A stretch of DNA of 28,855 nt. Source: Sphingomonadales bacterium UBA7471. GTDB taxonomy: Bacteria; Pseudomonadota; Alphaproteobacteria; Sphingomonadales; Sphingomonadaceae. The translations under genes and the position numbers were made by a program. A model generated the notes under the pieces. The model made no database searches, was not told the origin of the DNA, and saw only the letters and a program-made list of their open reading frames with translations. Location: the NCBI GenBank assembly GCA_002479765.1, contig DLOZ01000015.1:1-28855 (forward strand). Direction: 5' to 3'. This document shows positions 17,387-25,272 of the stretch, piece after piece (position 1 is the first letter of the stretch; every line of letters starts with the position of its first letter).

Positions 17387-18618
17387 TGGCAAATTGCGTT
17401 GCCCTTAACCCTGCGGCCGGTTCGGCGGAAACGATGGTGAACGCTGTCGATTGTTACATCGCGTCGACCGTACAGGCGGGCTATGCCAATTTGCTGGGCC
17501 AAGGCAGCGTGTTTAGTGTTGCCTTAACCATTGCGCTGACCATTTACGTCGCGATCATCGGCTACCGGCTGATATTTGGACGCTCGTCCCTCAGCGTTGG
17601 CGAGATGATGCCGCGCATGATCATGATTGGCGCCGTGCTGGCGCTGACGAGTAACTGGGCGACATATCAGGTTTTGGTGTACGACGTGCTGACCGACGGG
17701 CCGCAGGAAATCGTGCGCGCCATTAACCCTAATGATGGCAATGTGCGCGGTATGACCGAACGTGTCGATATGCTGTCGGGCCGCATGGTCGACCTTGCGG
17801 ATGCGTGGACCGAATTTGACGCGCGGCCAGAACAGATGCTGCCGGCAAGCCCAACGGCGCCTGCACCCGGGGCGCTTCCGGTCACTGCAAATAATATCAC
17901 CGCTGTTGTCGCGCCAAAGGATTCGCTTGGCCCCAATATGCTGTTGTTGAGCGCGTTGTTGCTGGTGCTCGCATCAGCCGGTGTTTTGGTCGTGGCGAAA
18001 ATCATCCTGGGCCTTTTGTTACTCCTTGGCCCCGTCTTTGCCGTGCTGGGCTTATTCGCCTCTACACGCGGCTTGGCGCTTGGCTGGGGCCGTGCGGCGA
18101 TCATGATGGCGTTGGTGCCTATCATGACGATGATCACATCAGCAGGGGCCATGGCGGCGCTTGAGCCCATATTGACGCAAATGTATGTGTCCGCGGGCCA
18201 AGGTGATTTTTCATTGCGCGCGGCTTTGACGATATTGGTCGTCGTGCTCATCATGGTCGCGGTGGCGGTGCAGTTGTTCCGCATTGGCCGCACGATTGTC
18301 AGCGGCTGGACCTTGCCCTTTGGGCAACACCGCGCAGCTGATAATTCGGTTTCAGCGCCAGCCGCGGATGTTCCGATGCCGTCGAATAATGTCGTGTATA
18401 ATGAACGCATGCAGTCACTGGTCGGCGCTATTGAGCGTTCCGCCGCCGCAACCGCAAATATGGGCCCGGGCAACCCGCGCAGGATATTGTTGCCGCAGCC
18501 GGCATATGCGGCTGCCAGTCAAGCAGGACAAAAGAATAATTATTTCGACCGGCGCATTTCGCGGGGCCCCGTCAATGCGGTCCGCGCGCCGATTAAAGCC
18601 ATTAGGAACGTTGCATGA
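17386..18618 (+). CDS. virB6: VirB6 polytopic inner membrane protein
   Basis: Inner membrane channel component of 410 residues. Hydrophobic helices are visible near VALTIALTIYVAIIGYRLIFG, MIMIGAVLALTSNW, LLLSALLLVLASAGVLVVAKIILG with the adjoining LLLLLGPVFAVLGLF, IMMALVPIMTMITSAGAMAAL, and LTILVVVLIMVAVAVQLF. The arrangement and the GLALGWGRAAI loop match TrbL/VirB6. The C-terminal roughly 110 residues are polar and basic and show no extra domain, so no VirB8 is fused here. The ATG at 17386 shares one base with the virB4 stop (TGATG). An in-frame upstream start at 17302 would overlap virB4 heavily and is disfavoured. The stop overlaps virB9 as ATGA. Confidence 0.88.
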   Translation: MANCVALNPAAGSAETMVNAVDCYIASTVQAGYANLLGQGSVFSVALTIALTIYVAIIGYRLIFGRSSLSVGEMMPRMIMIGAVLALTSNWATYQVLVYDVLTDGPQEIVRAINPNDGNVRGMTERVDMLSGRMVDLADAWTEFDARPEQMLPASPTAPAPGALPVTANNITAVVAPKDSLGPNMLLLSALLLVLASAGVLVVAKIILGLLLLLGPVFAVLGLFASTRGLALGWGRAAIMMALVPIMTMITSAGAMAALEPILTQMYVSAGQGDFSLRAALTILVVVLIMVAVAVQLFRIGRTIVSGWTLPFGQHRAADNSVSAPAADVPMPSNNVVYNERMQSLVGAIERSAAATANMGPGNPRRILLPQPAYAAASQAGQKNNYFDRRISRGPVNAVRAPIKAIRNVA

Positions 18619-19430
18619 CCCGACATTATCATTGGCTCACCCTTATCACCATGGCGATTGGCGTCGCCATTATGCAGCCGATGGCAGCATCAGCGCAGGT
18701 TGCGCCAAATATCCGTTATGTGGACTATAACCCCGATGCCATCATTCGTTTGACCGGCCATACCGGCTATCAAATGATGCTGGAATTTGAGGCCGGTGAA
18801 CAGATTGAAACCGTTGGCATTGGTGACGCCTCTGGGTGGCAGGTGACCCCCAATGGCGCAGGAACCGTCATGTTCCTGAAACCCGTGGGATTGCCGCCTG
18901 CGACCAATCTGTCGATCATCACAAATATGCGGCGGTACAATTTGGAACTGCGGGCCAAATCCGGCCTGCGTGTGCCGCAAAGCCAGATTATTTATGCCGT
19001 GCGCTTCCGTTACCCACCGAAAGTCACGGCAGACGACAATATGGCAACGCCGCCGCCGTTGATTTCGACCCCGCCTGAATTGTGGAACCGCGCCTATAGC
19101 TATGACGGCGCAACGGCCAATGTGCCTGAGCAAGTGTTTGACGATGGCAAAGCGACCTATTTCCGCTTTGCCGCTGGATCAGCGGCGCCTGCCATTTTCA
19201 GCATTACGCCCGATGCCGGTGAAAGCATCGTGAACTTTGCTGTGCGCGGGCCGTACACTGTTGTGGAACAAATCGCGCCGCAATTTGTGCTGCGTCATGG
19301 CAAAGAAGTCACGATCATCTTTAACGATGCCTATGCCGTGCCGACACCAGGCGCAGATGCCCCCAAGCCACGCGCGCCAAAGAAGAAATGCGGGCTTTTT
19401 GGGTGCAAATCGATGGAGGCCAAGCCGTGA
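18615..19430 (+). CDS. virB9: VirB9 / TrbG outer membrane core protein
   Basis: Periplasmic and outer membrane core component of 271 residues. A signal peptide ends ASAQ near residue 28, followed by the VirB9 N-lobe (NIRYVDYNPDAIIRLTGHTGYQMMLEF-like start) with SGWQVTPNGAGTVMFLKP and YNLELRAKSG. The C-lobe has the NRAYSYDGA and VPEQVFDDGKATYFRF motifs expected of VirB9/TrbG. The protein ends in a basic tail with two cysteines, KKKCGLFGCKS (C259 and C264), which I do not know as a family feature. The ATG overlaps the virB6 stop (ATGA), and the stop overlaps the virB10 GTG. Confidence 0.92.
   Translation: MTRHYHWLTLITMAIGVAIMQPMAASAQVAPNIRYVDYNPDAIIRLTGHTGYQMMLEFEAGEQIETVGIGDASGWQVTPNGAGTVMFLKPVGLPPATNLSIITNMRRYNLELRAKSGLRVPQSQIIYAVRFRYPPKVTADDNMATPPPLISTPPELWNRAYSYDGATANVPEQVFDDGKATYFRFAAGSAAPAIFSITPDAGESIVNFAVRGPYTVVEQIAPQFVLRHGKEVTIIFNDAYAVPTPGADAPKPRAPKKKCGLFGCKSMEAKP
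19415..19419 (+). promoter_or_regulatory. Ribosome binding site for virB10
   Basis: GGAGG with seven bases of spacing to GTG at 19427, inside the end of virB9. It rules out the longer frame that starts at 19388. Confidence 0.7.
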
Positions 19431-20536
19431 GCATATTTAAATCGGGCAATATGGACCCGCGGACCGCCATTGATTCTGATACGCTTGAAGAAGCGAACCA
19501 ACGGATTTTGTCGCCGGTGGCTATGCCAAATGGCCTATCCCCGGGCATGAAATTGGGCATAGTGGGCATTGGCTTGCTTGCGATTTTAACCTTTAACAGC
19601 CTGGCCAACAGCCGGAATGAAGCACAAATTACGGCAAAGCCTGCCGCCGTCTCTACGCCTGCGGTTGTTCCGCCCGGCGGTCTTGTGCCGCAACCAACGT
19701 TGCGTCCGGGGCCACCGGAATTGCCGCCGCCAGTCCTTGTCCCGCCGCCCGTGAATAACCCAAATGGGGCAGCAATGGGCATCGTTGGACCCGTAGCGGT
19801 TGGTCCGAACCGCTTTCAAGCGCCGGGCATCGTCGTGGATACCACAAAAGGCGGCGTCGCGATGGTGCCGCCCACGCCGGGTCTGGCAGGCGCAAAAAAT
19901 GACGACTTGAGCGCGGAAGACAGGTTTTCCGACCGCGTTGCGGCGGGCGAAAATGCGCCTGCCCGCGCGGTGCGTATCGCCAACAGCAGCTACACGGTAC
20001 CGCAGGGTGCCATTATCGCGGGCGTCCTTGAAACGGCTATAAATTCCGATCTGCCCGGATATGTGCGTGCCGTGGTTAGCCGCGACGTCATGGGCTTTGA
20101 CGGCCGACGGGTGCTCATCCCCAGTGGAAGCCGCCTGATCGGGCAATATCGCTCGGGTCTCGCCGCGGGGCAATCACGCGCGTTCATCGTCTGGACACGG
20201 CTGACCCGCCCCGATGGCGTAACCGTGTCGCTGGGCTCGCCCGTCACCGACCCGCTTGGCCGCGCGGGCTTAGGGGGTAAGGTGGATAGCCACTTCCTGA
20301 AACGCTTTGGTTCGGCGATATTATTGTCCGTTGTGCAATCCGGCCTTGGGCTTTTGCAGCAGGGTGGCAATGATGTCATCGTCCGCACCGCCGATGATGC
20401 CAAAAGCGTTGCCGGTATTGCCTTGCAGCGGGACATCAACATTCCGCCGACGGTAAAAGTTGCGCAAGGAACAGCCATTCGTATCTTCATCGCCCGCGAC
20501 CTCGATTTTTCGGGCACCGACGGCGATTCGCAATGA
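19427..20536 (+). CDS. virB10: VirB10 / TrbI core-complex scaffold
   Basis: Envelope-spanning scaffold of 369 residues that links inner and outer membranes. A cytoplasmic N-terminus is followed by a single membrane helix (GIVGIGLLAILTFNSLA), then a proline-rich periplasmic linker (PPGG through PELPPPVLVPPPVNN). The C-terminal TrbI domain carries YTVPQGAIIAGVLETAINSDLPG, GRRVLIPSGSRLIGQYRSG, WTRLTRPDG and GTAIRIFIARDLDFS. This is the standard VirB10 architecture. The GTG at 19427 overlaps the virB9 stop (GTGA) and has a strong GGAGG site. The stop overlaps virB11 as ATGA. Confidence 0.94.
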   Translation: MSIFKSGNMDPRTAIDSDTLEEANQRILSPVAMPNGLSPGMKLGIVGIGLLAILTFNSLANSRNEAQITAKPAAVSTPAVVPPGGLVPQPTLRPGPPELPPPVLVPPPVNNPNGAAMGIVGPVAVGPNRFQAPGIVVDTTKGGVAMVPPTPGLAGAKNDDLSAEDRFSDRVAAGENAPARAVRIANSSYTVPQGAIIAGVLETAINSDLPGYVRAVVSRDVMGFDGRRVLIPSGSRLIGQYRSGLAAGQSRAFIVWTRLTRPDGVTVSLGSPVTDPLGRAGLGGKVDSHFLKRFGSAILLSVVQSGLGLLQQGGNDVIVRTADDAKSVAGIALQRDINIPPTVKVAQGTAIRIFIARDLDFSGTDGDSQ

Positions 20537-21531
20537 ACCATACAGCGCCGGTGGCTGGCGATGCCGAGAATGTGTATCTCAACAGCTATCTAACGCCATT
20601 TCGCGAATGGCTGGCGTGCGATGATATAACCGAAATATTGGTGAACCGGCCGCATGAAATATGGGTTGAGCGGCTTGGATTGGCGCAGATGGAACGTCAC
20701 GACGCACCACAAATTGACAGCCAGTTGCTGGAACGCCTTGCGCACCAGATCGCGCGCATCAACCATCAAGGGGTTAGCCGCGAAAGTCCGTTGCTCGCCG
20801 CCATATTGCCGGGCGGTGCCCGCGTGCAGATGGTGTTGCCGCCTGCAACACGCGGCGAGGTTGCGCTCGCGATCCGCAAACACCGGTTGCAAGACATGAC
20901 GCTGGAAAGCTACTTTGAACAAAGCGCGCCGCCATCGGTGCGCAATGTCGCGGATGATAGCTCTGATCTTGCGGCGCTTTTGCAGAAACAAGATTATCTT
21001 GGCTTTTTCCGTGCGGCCGTCGCGGCGCGCAAAACGATCCTCATTTCTGGCGGAACGTCATCCGGTAAGACGACATTGCTCAACGCGTTGTTAAAGGAAA
21101 TTCCGCAACATGAGCGGGTCATTGCCATTGAGGACACTCCTGAAATCCGGCTGAGCAGCGACAATGCGCTTGGCTTGGTCGCTGTGGCCGGCGATCAAGG
21201 TGAGGCACGCGTGACAATGGACGATCTTATGCGCGCGTCGCTGCGTATGCGGCCGGACCGATTGATCGTGGGCGAATTGCGTGGCGGCGAAACGGTCACG
21301 TTTTTGCGGGCCATCAATACCGGTCATCCCGGTTCCATCAGTACGGTGCACGCCAATTCACCCCAAGGCGCGTTCGAACAAATTGCCTTCATGTGTATGC
21401 AGGCCGGACTTGGCCTTGGTCGCCTCGAAACGATGGCGTACGCCCGGTCGATGATCGACATTGTCATCCAACTGGACCGCCACAGCGGCCAACGTGCCAT
21501 AAGCTGTGTGGAATTAACGAACGCTGCATAA
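20533..21531 (+). CDS. virB11: VirB11 secretion ATPase
   Basis: Hexameric traffic ATPase of 332 residues at the cytoplasmic face of the channel. The N-terminal domain begins YLTPFREWLACDDITEILVNRPHEIWVE, as usual in P-type VirB11. The Walker A loop GGTSSGKT is at residues 173-180, followed by VIAIEDTPEI (Asp box), MRPDRLIVGELRGGE (Walker B) and NTGHPGSISTVHANS (His box). All the family motifs are intact. It overlaps virB10 by ATGA and is the last gene of the operon; no virD4 follows before the tRNA. Confidence 0.94.
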   Translation: MNHTAPVAGDAENVYLNSYLTPFREWLACDDITEILVNRPHEIWVERLGLAQMERHDAPQIDSQLLERLAHQIARINHQGVSRESPLLAAILPGGARVQMVLPPATRGEVALAIRKHRLQDMTLESYFEQSAPPSVRNVADDSSDLAALLQKQDYLGFFRAAVAARKTILISGGTSSGKTTLLNALLKEIPQHERVIAIEDTPEIRLSSDNALGLVAVAGDQGEARVTMDDLMRASLRMRPDRLIVGELRGGETVTFLRAINTGHPGSISTVHANSPQGAFEQIAFMCMQAGLGLGRLETMAYARSMIDIVIQLDRHSGQRAISCVELTNAA

Positions 21532-21565
21532 AGCTAAGTTGAGGCGGCTGAGTCTAGACCAAATC

Positions 21566-21590
21566 CAAATAAAGATAGCCACGGTGGGCT
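21566..21590 (-). terminator. Weak terminator candidate after tRNA-Ser
   Basis: On the minus strand, just past the CCA end, AGCC and GGCT form a four-pair stem with a six-base loop, followed by ATCTTTATTT. The stem is short, so this is tentative. Confidence 0.25.
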
Positions 21591-21592
21591 GT

Positions 21593-21682
21593 TGGCGGAG
21601 ACGGTGGGATTCGAACCCACGATAGAGTCACCCCTATACACACTTTCCAGGCGTGCGCCTTCGACCACTCGGCCACGTCTCC
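21593..21682 (-). tRNA. tRNA-Ser (anticodon GGA)
   Basis: The minus strand folds as a class II serine tRNA. The acceptor stem pairs GGAGACG (5' end at 21682) with CGTCTCC (21597-21603). The D-arm reads GGCCGAGTGGTCGAAGGC. The anticodon loop CTGGAAA gives anticodon GGA. A long variable arm follows, then the T-arm GTGGGTTCGAATCCCAC. The discriminator G is at 21596 and CCA is encoded at 21593-21595. It decodes UCC/UCU. It lies about 60 bases beyond the end of virB11, with its 3' end facing the secretion operon. Confidence 0.97.
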
Positions 21683-21761
21683 GCATTCCCCTAAGGGACG
21701 CACGCCCCTAGCCGCTCCTTTCCGCTTTCGCAAGGCACAGTGATTTGCCATAACCTTATTG

Positions 21762-22682
21762 ATGAAAAGATATCTGCCCCTGTTCGCCAGCGCCGCGATC
21801 TGCGCCGCTCTCCCCCTCTCTGCGCAAGACGCCAAAAGCTATCCCGCACCGTCGGAGATTGTGGCGGCAGCCAGGGCGGACGACTGGGTCGCCATTGCGC
21901 CGTCGGATATATTGGTGATGGAGCTCGCCCCCGATTCGAAAGGCATGCAACGCCGCGTGATCATTCAATTGATGCCTGCGCCATTTAGCCAAGGCTGGGT
22001 GGGCAATATCCGTCAGTTGGCAGCGGCGCATTGGTGGGACGGCACCAGCATCAACCGCGTGCAGGACAATTATGTCGTGCAATGGGGTGATGCGACCGAG
22101 AAGAAGGCTTTGCCGCAAGGGTTGTCGGTCGTGGACGCGAAGAATTATGTCACCCCTGACTGGCCGACCAAGGATTGGATTTTGGCCCGCGCAGACGGAA
22201 GGCCAGACGCCTACGCAGGCGCCCATGGCTTCTATCTAGGCTGGCCGCTGGCACAAGGCCGTGAGGGGCTTTGGCCAGTCCATTGCTACGGCATGGTCGG
22301 CGTTGGCCGGAACCTGTCACCAGACACCGGCACGGGCGCGGAACTCTATACCGTTATCGGTCACGCGCCACGGCATTTGGACCGTAACATCGCGCTGGTC
22401 GGACGGGTGATTGAGGGCATAGAACATATGTCCAGCCTGCCACGCGGCACGGGTGCACTTGGCTTTTACGAGAGAGAAGAAGATCGCGTGCCGATCCTGT
22501 CGGTGCGGCTTGGGAACGAAGCAAAGGACGTGCCTGCGTTCGAATATCTGTCGACCGATAGCGACAGCTTTGCAGCCTATGCCGACGCGCGCGCCAATCG
22601 GCGGGATGCCTTTTTCAACATCCCTGCTGGCGGCGCAGATATTTGCAACATTCCGGTCCCGATCCGGCGAAAGGCCAACTAG
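21762..22682 (+). CDS. Exported cyclophilin-type peptidylprolyl isomerase
   Basis: Predicted periplasmic prolyl cis-trans isomerase of 306 residues. The N-terminus MKRYLPLFASAAICAALPLSAQ is a signal peptide. Cyclophilin features are RVIIQLMPAPFSQGWVGNIRQLAA, HWWDGTSINRVQDNYVVQWGD (the region around the usual FHRVI motif), HCYGMVGVGRN and GTGAELYTVIGHAPRHLDRNIALVGRVIEGIEHM. It is longer than simple cyclophilins because of insertions and a C-terminal extension. The ATG at 21762 is preferred to the overlapping TTG at 21759; no strong ribosome site is visible. It converges with the mitofilin-like gene. Confidence 0.85.
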   Translation: MKRYLPLFASAAICAALPLSAQDAKSYPAPSEIVAAARADDWVAIAPSDILVMELAPDSKGMQRRVIIQLMPAPFSQGWVGNIRQLAAAHWWDGTSINRVQDNYVVQWGDATEKKALPQGLSVVDAKNYVTPDWPTKDWILARADGRPDAYAGAHGFYLGWPLAQGREGLWPVHCYGMVGVGRNLSPDTGTGAELYTVIGHAPRHLDRNIALVGRVIEGIEHMSSLPRGTGALGFYEREEDRVPILSVRLGNEAKDVPAFEYLSTDSDSFAAYADARANRRDAFFNIPAGGADICNIPVPIRRKAN

Positions 22683-22694
22683 ACCGCGTCATCC

Positions 22695-22720
22695 GCCATC
22701 CGTTAAAAATGGCTTTTCTT
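22695..22720 (+). terminator. Probable intrinsic terminator of the isomerase gene
   Basis: GCCAT (22695-22699) and ATGGC (22709-22713) form a five-pair stem with a nine-base loop, directly followed by TTTTCTT. It lies 12 bases past the isomerase stop in the convergent gap. Confidence 0.5.
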
Positions 22721-22739
22721 AAAACTGCCGACCCGCAAC

Positions 22740-23576
22740 TCAGGGGGTTGGAACGGGAACGTTCGACGATCCGGCCTGAACCGGAGGCGCGACGATTACG
22801 GGAACCGCTACGGGTTGCAGGATGGCGACCTGCTCCAGCCGGTCGAGCGCTTTACGCGCATCACTGAACCGTTTGGCCCGAACCATCCATGATTGCGCGA
22901 TGGATGCGCCGGGCAAAGCCGCAACTTCCGTCACAGCAAGATCAAGCTTCCCTGCATCGACCAGCGCTTCGGCGCGGATCAGCCGCTCATTTGGCGCGAG
23001 TGATGGTCCGTTTTCTTTGCGCAACACGAACAGCTCCGACAATTCGCGCTTTACGGTTGCCCAATTGCTGTCGTCGCGATTGCCCGTCAAAAGCACCGGC
23101 GCAAGTCCGCGCAATTCGGCTTTCAGAGCATCGATCGTGACCGGCGCTTGCCCAACCGATAGCACCGCGGCAACGGATTGCGGCTGGGTCGCGCCAAAAC
23201 GCAGGCGCAACTGTTCGGCAAGAGCGCCCAGCGGCGCACCCTTATCAATCGTGCGGCGCACCGCATAAATGAGCAACAGCCCATCCGCCCGCGCGACTTC
23301 GGGCGAGAGCATATTGGGCGATGGAAAATTTGGAACCATTTGGTCGGCAACCGGCTGTGCGATAGCATTAGCATCGGTGGCGACGACATTGCCTACTGGC
23401 CCAGTCGATGACTCAGCCGCCACAGGGGCATCAGATGGTGTTAGAAAACCATATGTGTCGGCGATCACATAAGCGACAATCGCGCCGCCGACGAAGGCAC
23501 ACAAAATAAGCAGCATGATGTGCTTGAATGTGAATCCACGGCGTGATGTCGCGGTCGCTGTTTGAAAATCGGTCAT
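22740..23576 (-). CDS. Mitofilin (Mic60)-like inner membrane protein
   Basis: Protein of 278 residues with a cytoplasmic N-terminus (SRRGFTFKH), one membrane helix at about residues 18-39, and a periplasmic remainder. The C-terminal end has IAQSWMVRAKRFSDARKALDRLEQ, which resembles the closing helices of mitofilin domains, and it ends in a Pro/Val-rich tail. In alphaproteobacteria the mitofilin homologue is commonly encoded next to hem genes, and here its ATG overlaps the hemD stop (ATGA). It is shorter than typical members, and I see no long coiled coil between the helix and the C-terminal domain. The assignment rests on context plus topology; a HemX-like protein is an alternative. Confidence 0.65.
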   Translation of the reverse strand: MTDFQTATATSRRGFTFKHIMLLILCAFVGGAIVAYVIADTYGFLTPSDAPVAAESSTGPVGNVVATDANAIAQPVADQMVPNFPSPNMLSPEVARADGLLLIYAVRRTIDKGAPLGALAEQLRLRFGATQPQSVAAVLSVGQAPVTIDALKAELRGLAPVLLTGNRDDSNWATVKRELSELFVLRKENGPSLAPNERLIRAEALVDAGKLDLAVTEVAALPGASIAQSWMVRAKRFSDARKALDRLEQVAILQPVAVPVIVAPPVQAGSSNVPVPTP

Positions 23577-24298
23577 GATGCTCCTTCAATAGCGGCATTC
23601 GGCATCTCGGCGCAATCTATCCTTGTAAAATGCTGTCTGATTGCGTCCATTAACGCAGCGTCATTTGGTGAAGGCGCGACGATTATCTGTGCCCAGCCCT
23701 CGCCGGCGCTTTCTGCAATTGTGTTCGAAAAGGTCGCGAGCGTAATTTTGCCGCGTGATAGGCCGCCCGCATCGCACAGACCGGCAAAGTGCGCCGCCGC
23801 GCGTGACGAGTGCAGGATAACCGCATCGCATACTGCAACCTGCGCGGCGAAGTCCGCCGGTGTTTCCAGCACCGCGCTGCGGTACACGATAGCGATATCA
23901 ATGTGGACGCCAGCAATCTGCGGAACAACGCTGTGGTCTTCACCTGCAAGCCATAAGAGCTTTTTGTGGCCGTCGGCCGCAGCAACGCCAACAAGCGCTT
24001 CCACGCCGTTGGATCCGGTCGCAGCAACCGGCAAAGACAAATTGGCCAACGCGCTGGCGGTCGCACTACCGACAGCATAGATCGTGATGTCGCGCGCGCT
24101 TTCCAAAAATCCGCATGCGGCGCGCGCCGCATTGCCGCTGGTCAACAAAATGGCATCATATCCGCCAACCGGTACCGATGGCGGCGGCAGATGTTCAATG
24201 GCGAACAGGGGCATTAGCACTGGCGCATATCCTGCGGCTGCAAAGCGGCGGGCGGTGGCATCTGCCCCTGGTTGCGGCCGGATAATCAGCACCTTCAC
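23573..24298 (-). CDS. hemD: Uroporphyrinogen-III synthase
   Basis: Closes and isomerises hydroxymethylbilane to uroporphyrinogen III in haem and corrinoid synthesis. The 241-residue protein begins VLIIRPQPGADATARRFAAAGY, the usual HemD opening. It has YDAILLTSGNAARA, IYAVGSATASAL, the second-half VYRSAVLETP, DAVILHSSRAAAHFAG and a closing ISTA-like segment. HemD sequences are very divergent, but the overlap with hemC (ATGA at 24295-24298) and the length settle the call. It also overlaps the downstream mitofilin-like gene by ATGA. Confidence 0.92.
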   Translation of the reverse strand: MKVLIIRPQPGADATARRFAAAGYAPVLMPLFAIEHLPPPSVPVGGYDAILLTSGNAARAACGFLESARDITIYAVGSATASALANLSLPVAATGSNGVEALVGVAAADGHKKLLWLAGEDHSVVPQIAGVHIDIAIVYRSAVLETPADFAAQVAVCDAVILHSSRAAAHFAGLCDAGGLSRGKITLATFSNTIAESAGEGWAQIIVAPSPNDAALMDAIRQHFTRIDCAEMPNAAIEGAS

Positions 24299-25230
24299 GA
24301 AGCGAACATGCTCCGCAGTTCATCGCTGGCATTTGCCAGCAATTGATCTGCCAATTGTGCTGGACCATCGATTGACGCGTCATAGACGATTTCGCCCGCG
24401 TGCATTTCCCGGCCATCCGCAGTGAAAACTTCACCTTTTAAGCGGATCTGGGCACCTTCGACCTGCGCCAATGCGGCAATGGGTGAATGGCAATTGCCGC
24501 CCAATGCCTCAAGCAAGGCGCGCTCCGCATGCACGGCAACGAAGGTGTCCACATCATTGATGGCCGCCAAAAACGGGACGAGCTCATTGCGGCTGGTCAA
24601 CCGGTCAATGCCCACAGCACCCTGCGATGCCGCCGGCAAAAATTGGCTTAGCGGTAATGGCGCGCCGACATTGGGCATGTCCAACCGGTCCAGTCCGGCC
24701 GCGGCCAAAAGTGTCGCGTCCGCTTCTCCATTTTCAATATGCGCCAAACGGGTTGCGACATTGCCGCGCAACGGGACGATCCGCAAATCGGCACGGGCAC
24801 GTTGCAGTTGCGCCGCGCGTCGTGGGCTCGATGTCCCGACCCGCGCACCATGCTTCAGATCGTCCAGTGACGCGGCGCCAATCAATCGGTCGCGGACATC
24901 CGCACGCGGCAGCATGGCGGCGATGTCAAAAATGTCCGCGCGCACGGTCTCGACGTCTTTCATCGAATGCACCGCGATATCAATCTGGTCGTCGATCAGC
25001 GCACGTTCCAATTCCTTGGTCCACAGCGCCTTGCCGCCGATTTCGGCGAGCGGCCGGTCCTGAATCTTGTCACCTGTGGCGAGCATCGGGACCAGAACAA
25101 TGGCATCATCGGGCAGATTATGCGCCGCTTTAATGGCAGCCATCGTCATCTCCGCCTGCGCCAAAGCGAGCGGAGACCGGCGTGTACCGATACGTAACGG
25201 ACGGTCGGAGGAAAACGATATCATTGTCAT
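24295..25230 (-). CDS. hemC: Hydroxymethylbilane synthase (porphobilinogen deaminase)
   Basis: Polymerises four porphobilinogens into hydroxymethylbilane in the cytoplasm. The 311-residue protein has LRIGTRRSPLALAQAEM at the N-terminus, HSMKDVET (89-94), the VGTSSPRRAAQL arginine-rich motif (131-142), LRGNVATRL, and the dipyrromethane cofactor cysteine C247 in LGGNCHSPIAA. All are diagnostic. The ATG at 25230 is used; a second in-frame ATG lies two codons later. It is the first gene of hemC-hemD-mitofilin and diverges from tsaD across only 42 bases, so the two promoters must lie close together or overlap. Confidence 0.97.
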   Translation of the reverse strand: MTMISFSSDRPLRIGTRRSPLALAQAEMTMAAIKAAHNLPDDAIVLVPMLATGDKIQDRPLAEIGGKALWTKELERALIDDQIDIAVHSMKDVETVRADIFDIAAMLPRADVRDRLIGAASLDDLKHGARVGTSSPRRAAQLQRARADLRIVPLRGNVATRLAHIENGEADATLLAAAGLDRLDMPNVGAPLPLSQFLPAASQGAVGIDRLTSRNELVPFLAAINDVDTFVAVHAERALLEALGGNCHSPIAALAQVEGAQIRLKGEVFTADGREMHAGEIVYDASIDGPAQLADQLLANASDELRSMFAS

Positions 25231-25272
25231 GCGACTTGTTCATAGCGCCACGTCCACCTATGGGAAAGCGCA

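Noticed and set aside
17667..18473. Minus-strand open frame (268 codons) antisense to virB6
   Set aside because: Low-complexity Ala/Ser/Thr-rich translation mirroring virB6 codon use; no domain or ribosome site.
19388..19426. Longer virB10 start at 19388
   Set aside because: It would overlap virB9 by over 40 bases, while the GTG at 19427 has GGAGG at ideal spacing.
13592..21592. Mobile element with attachment sites spanning the virB operon
   Set aside because: No integrase, transposase, relaxase or direct repeat of the tRNA end was seen by eye, so an active island cannot be supported.
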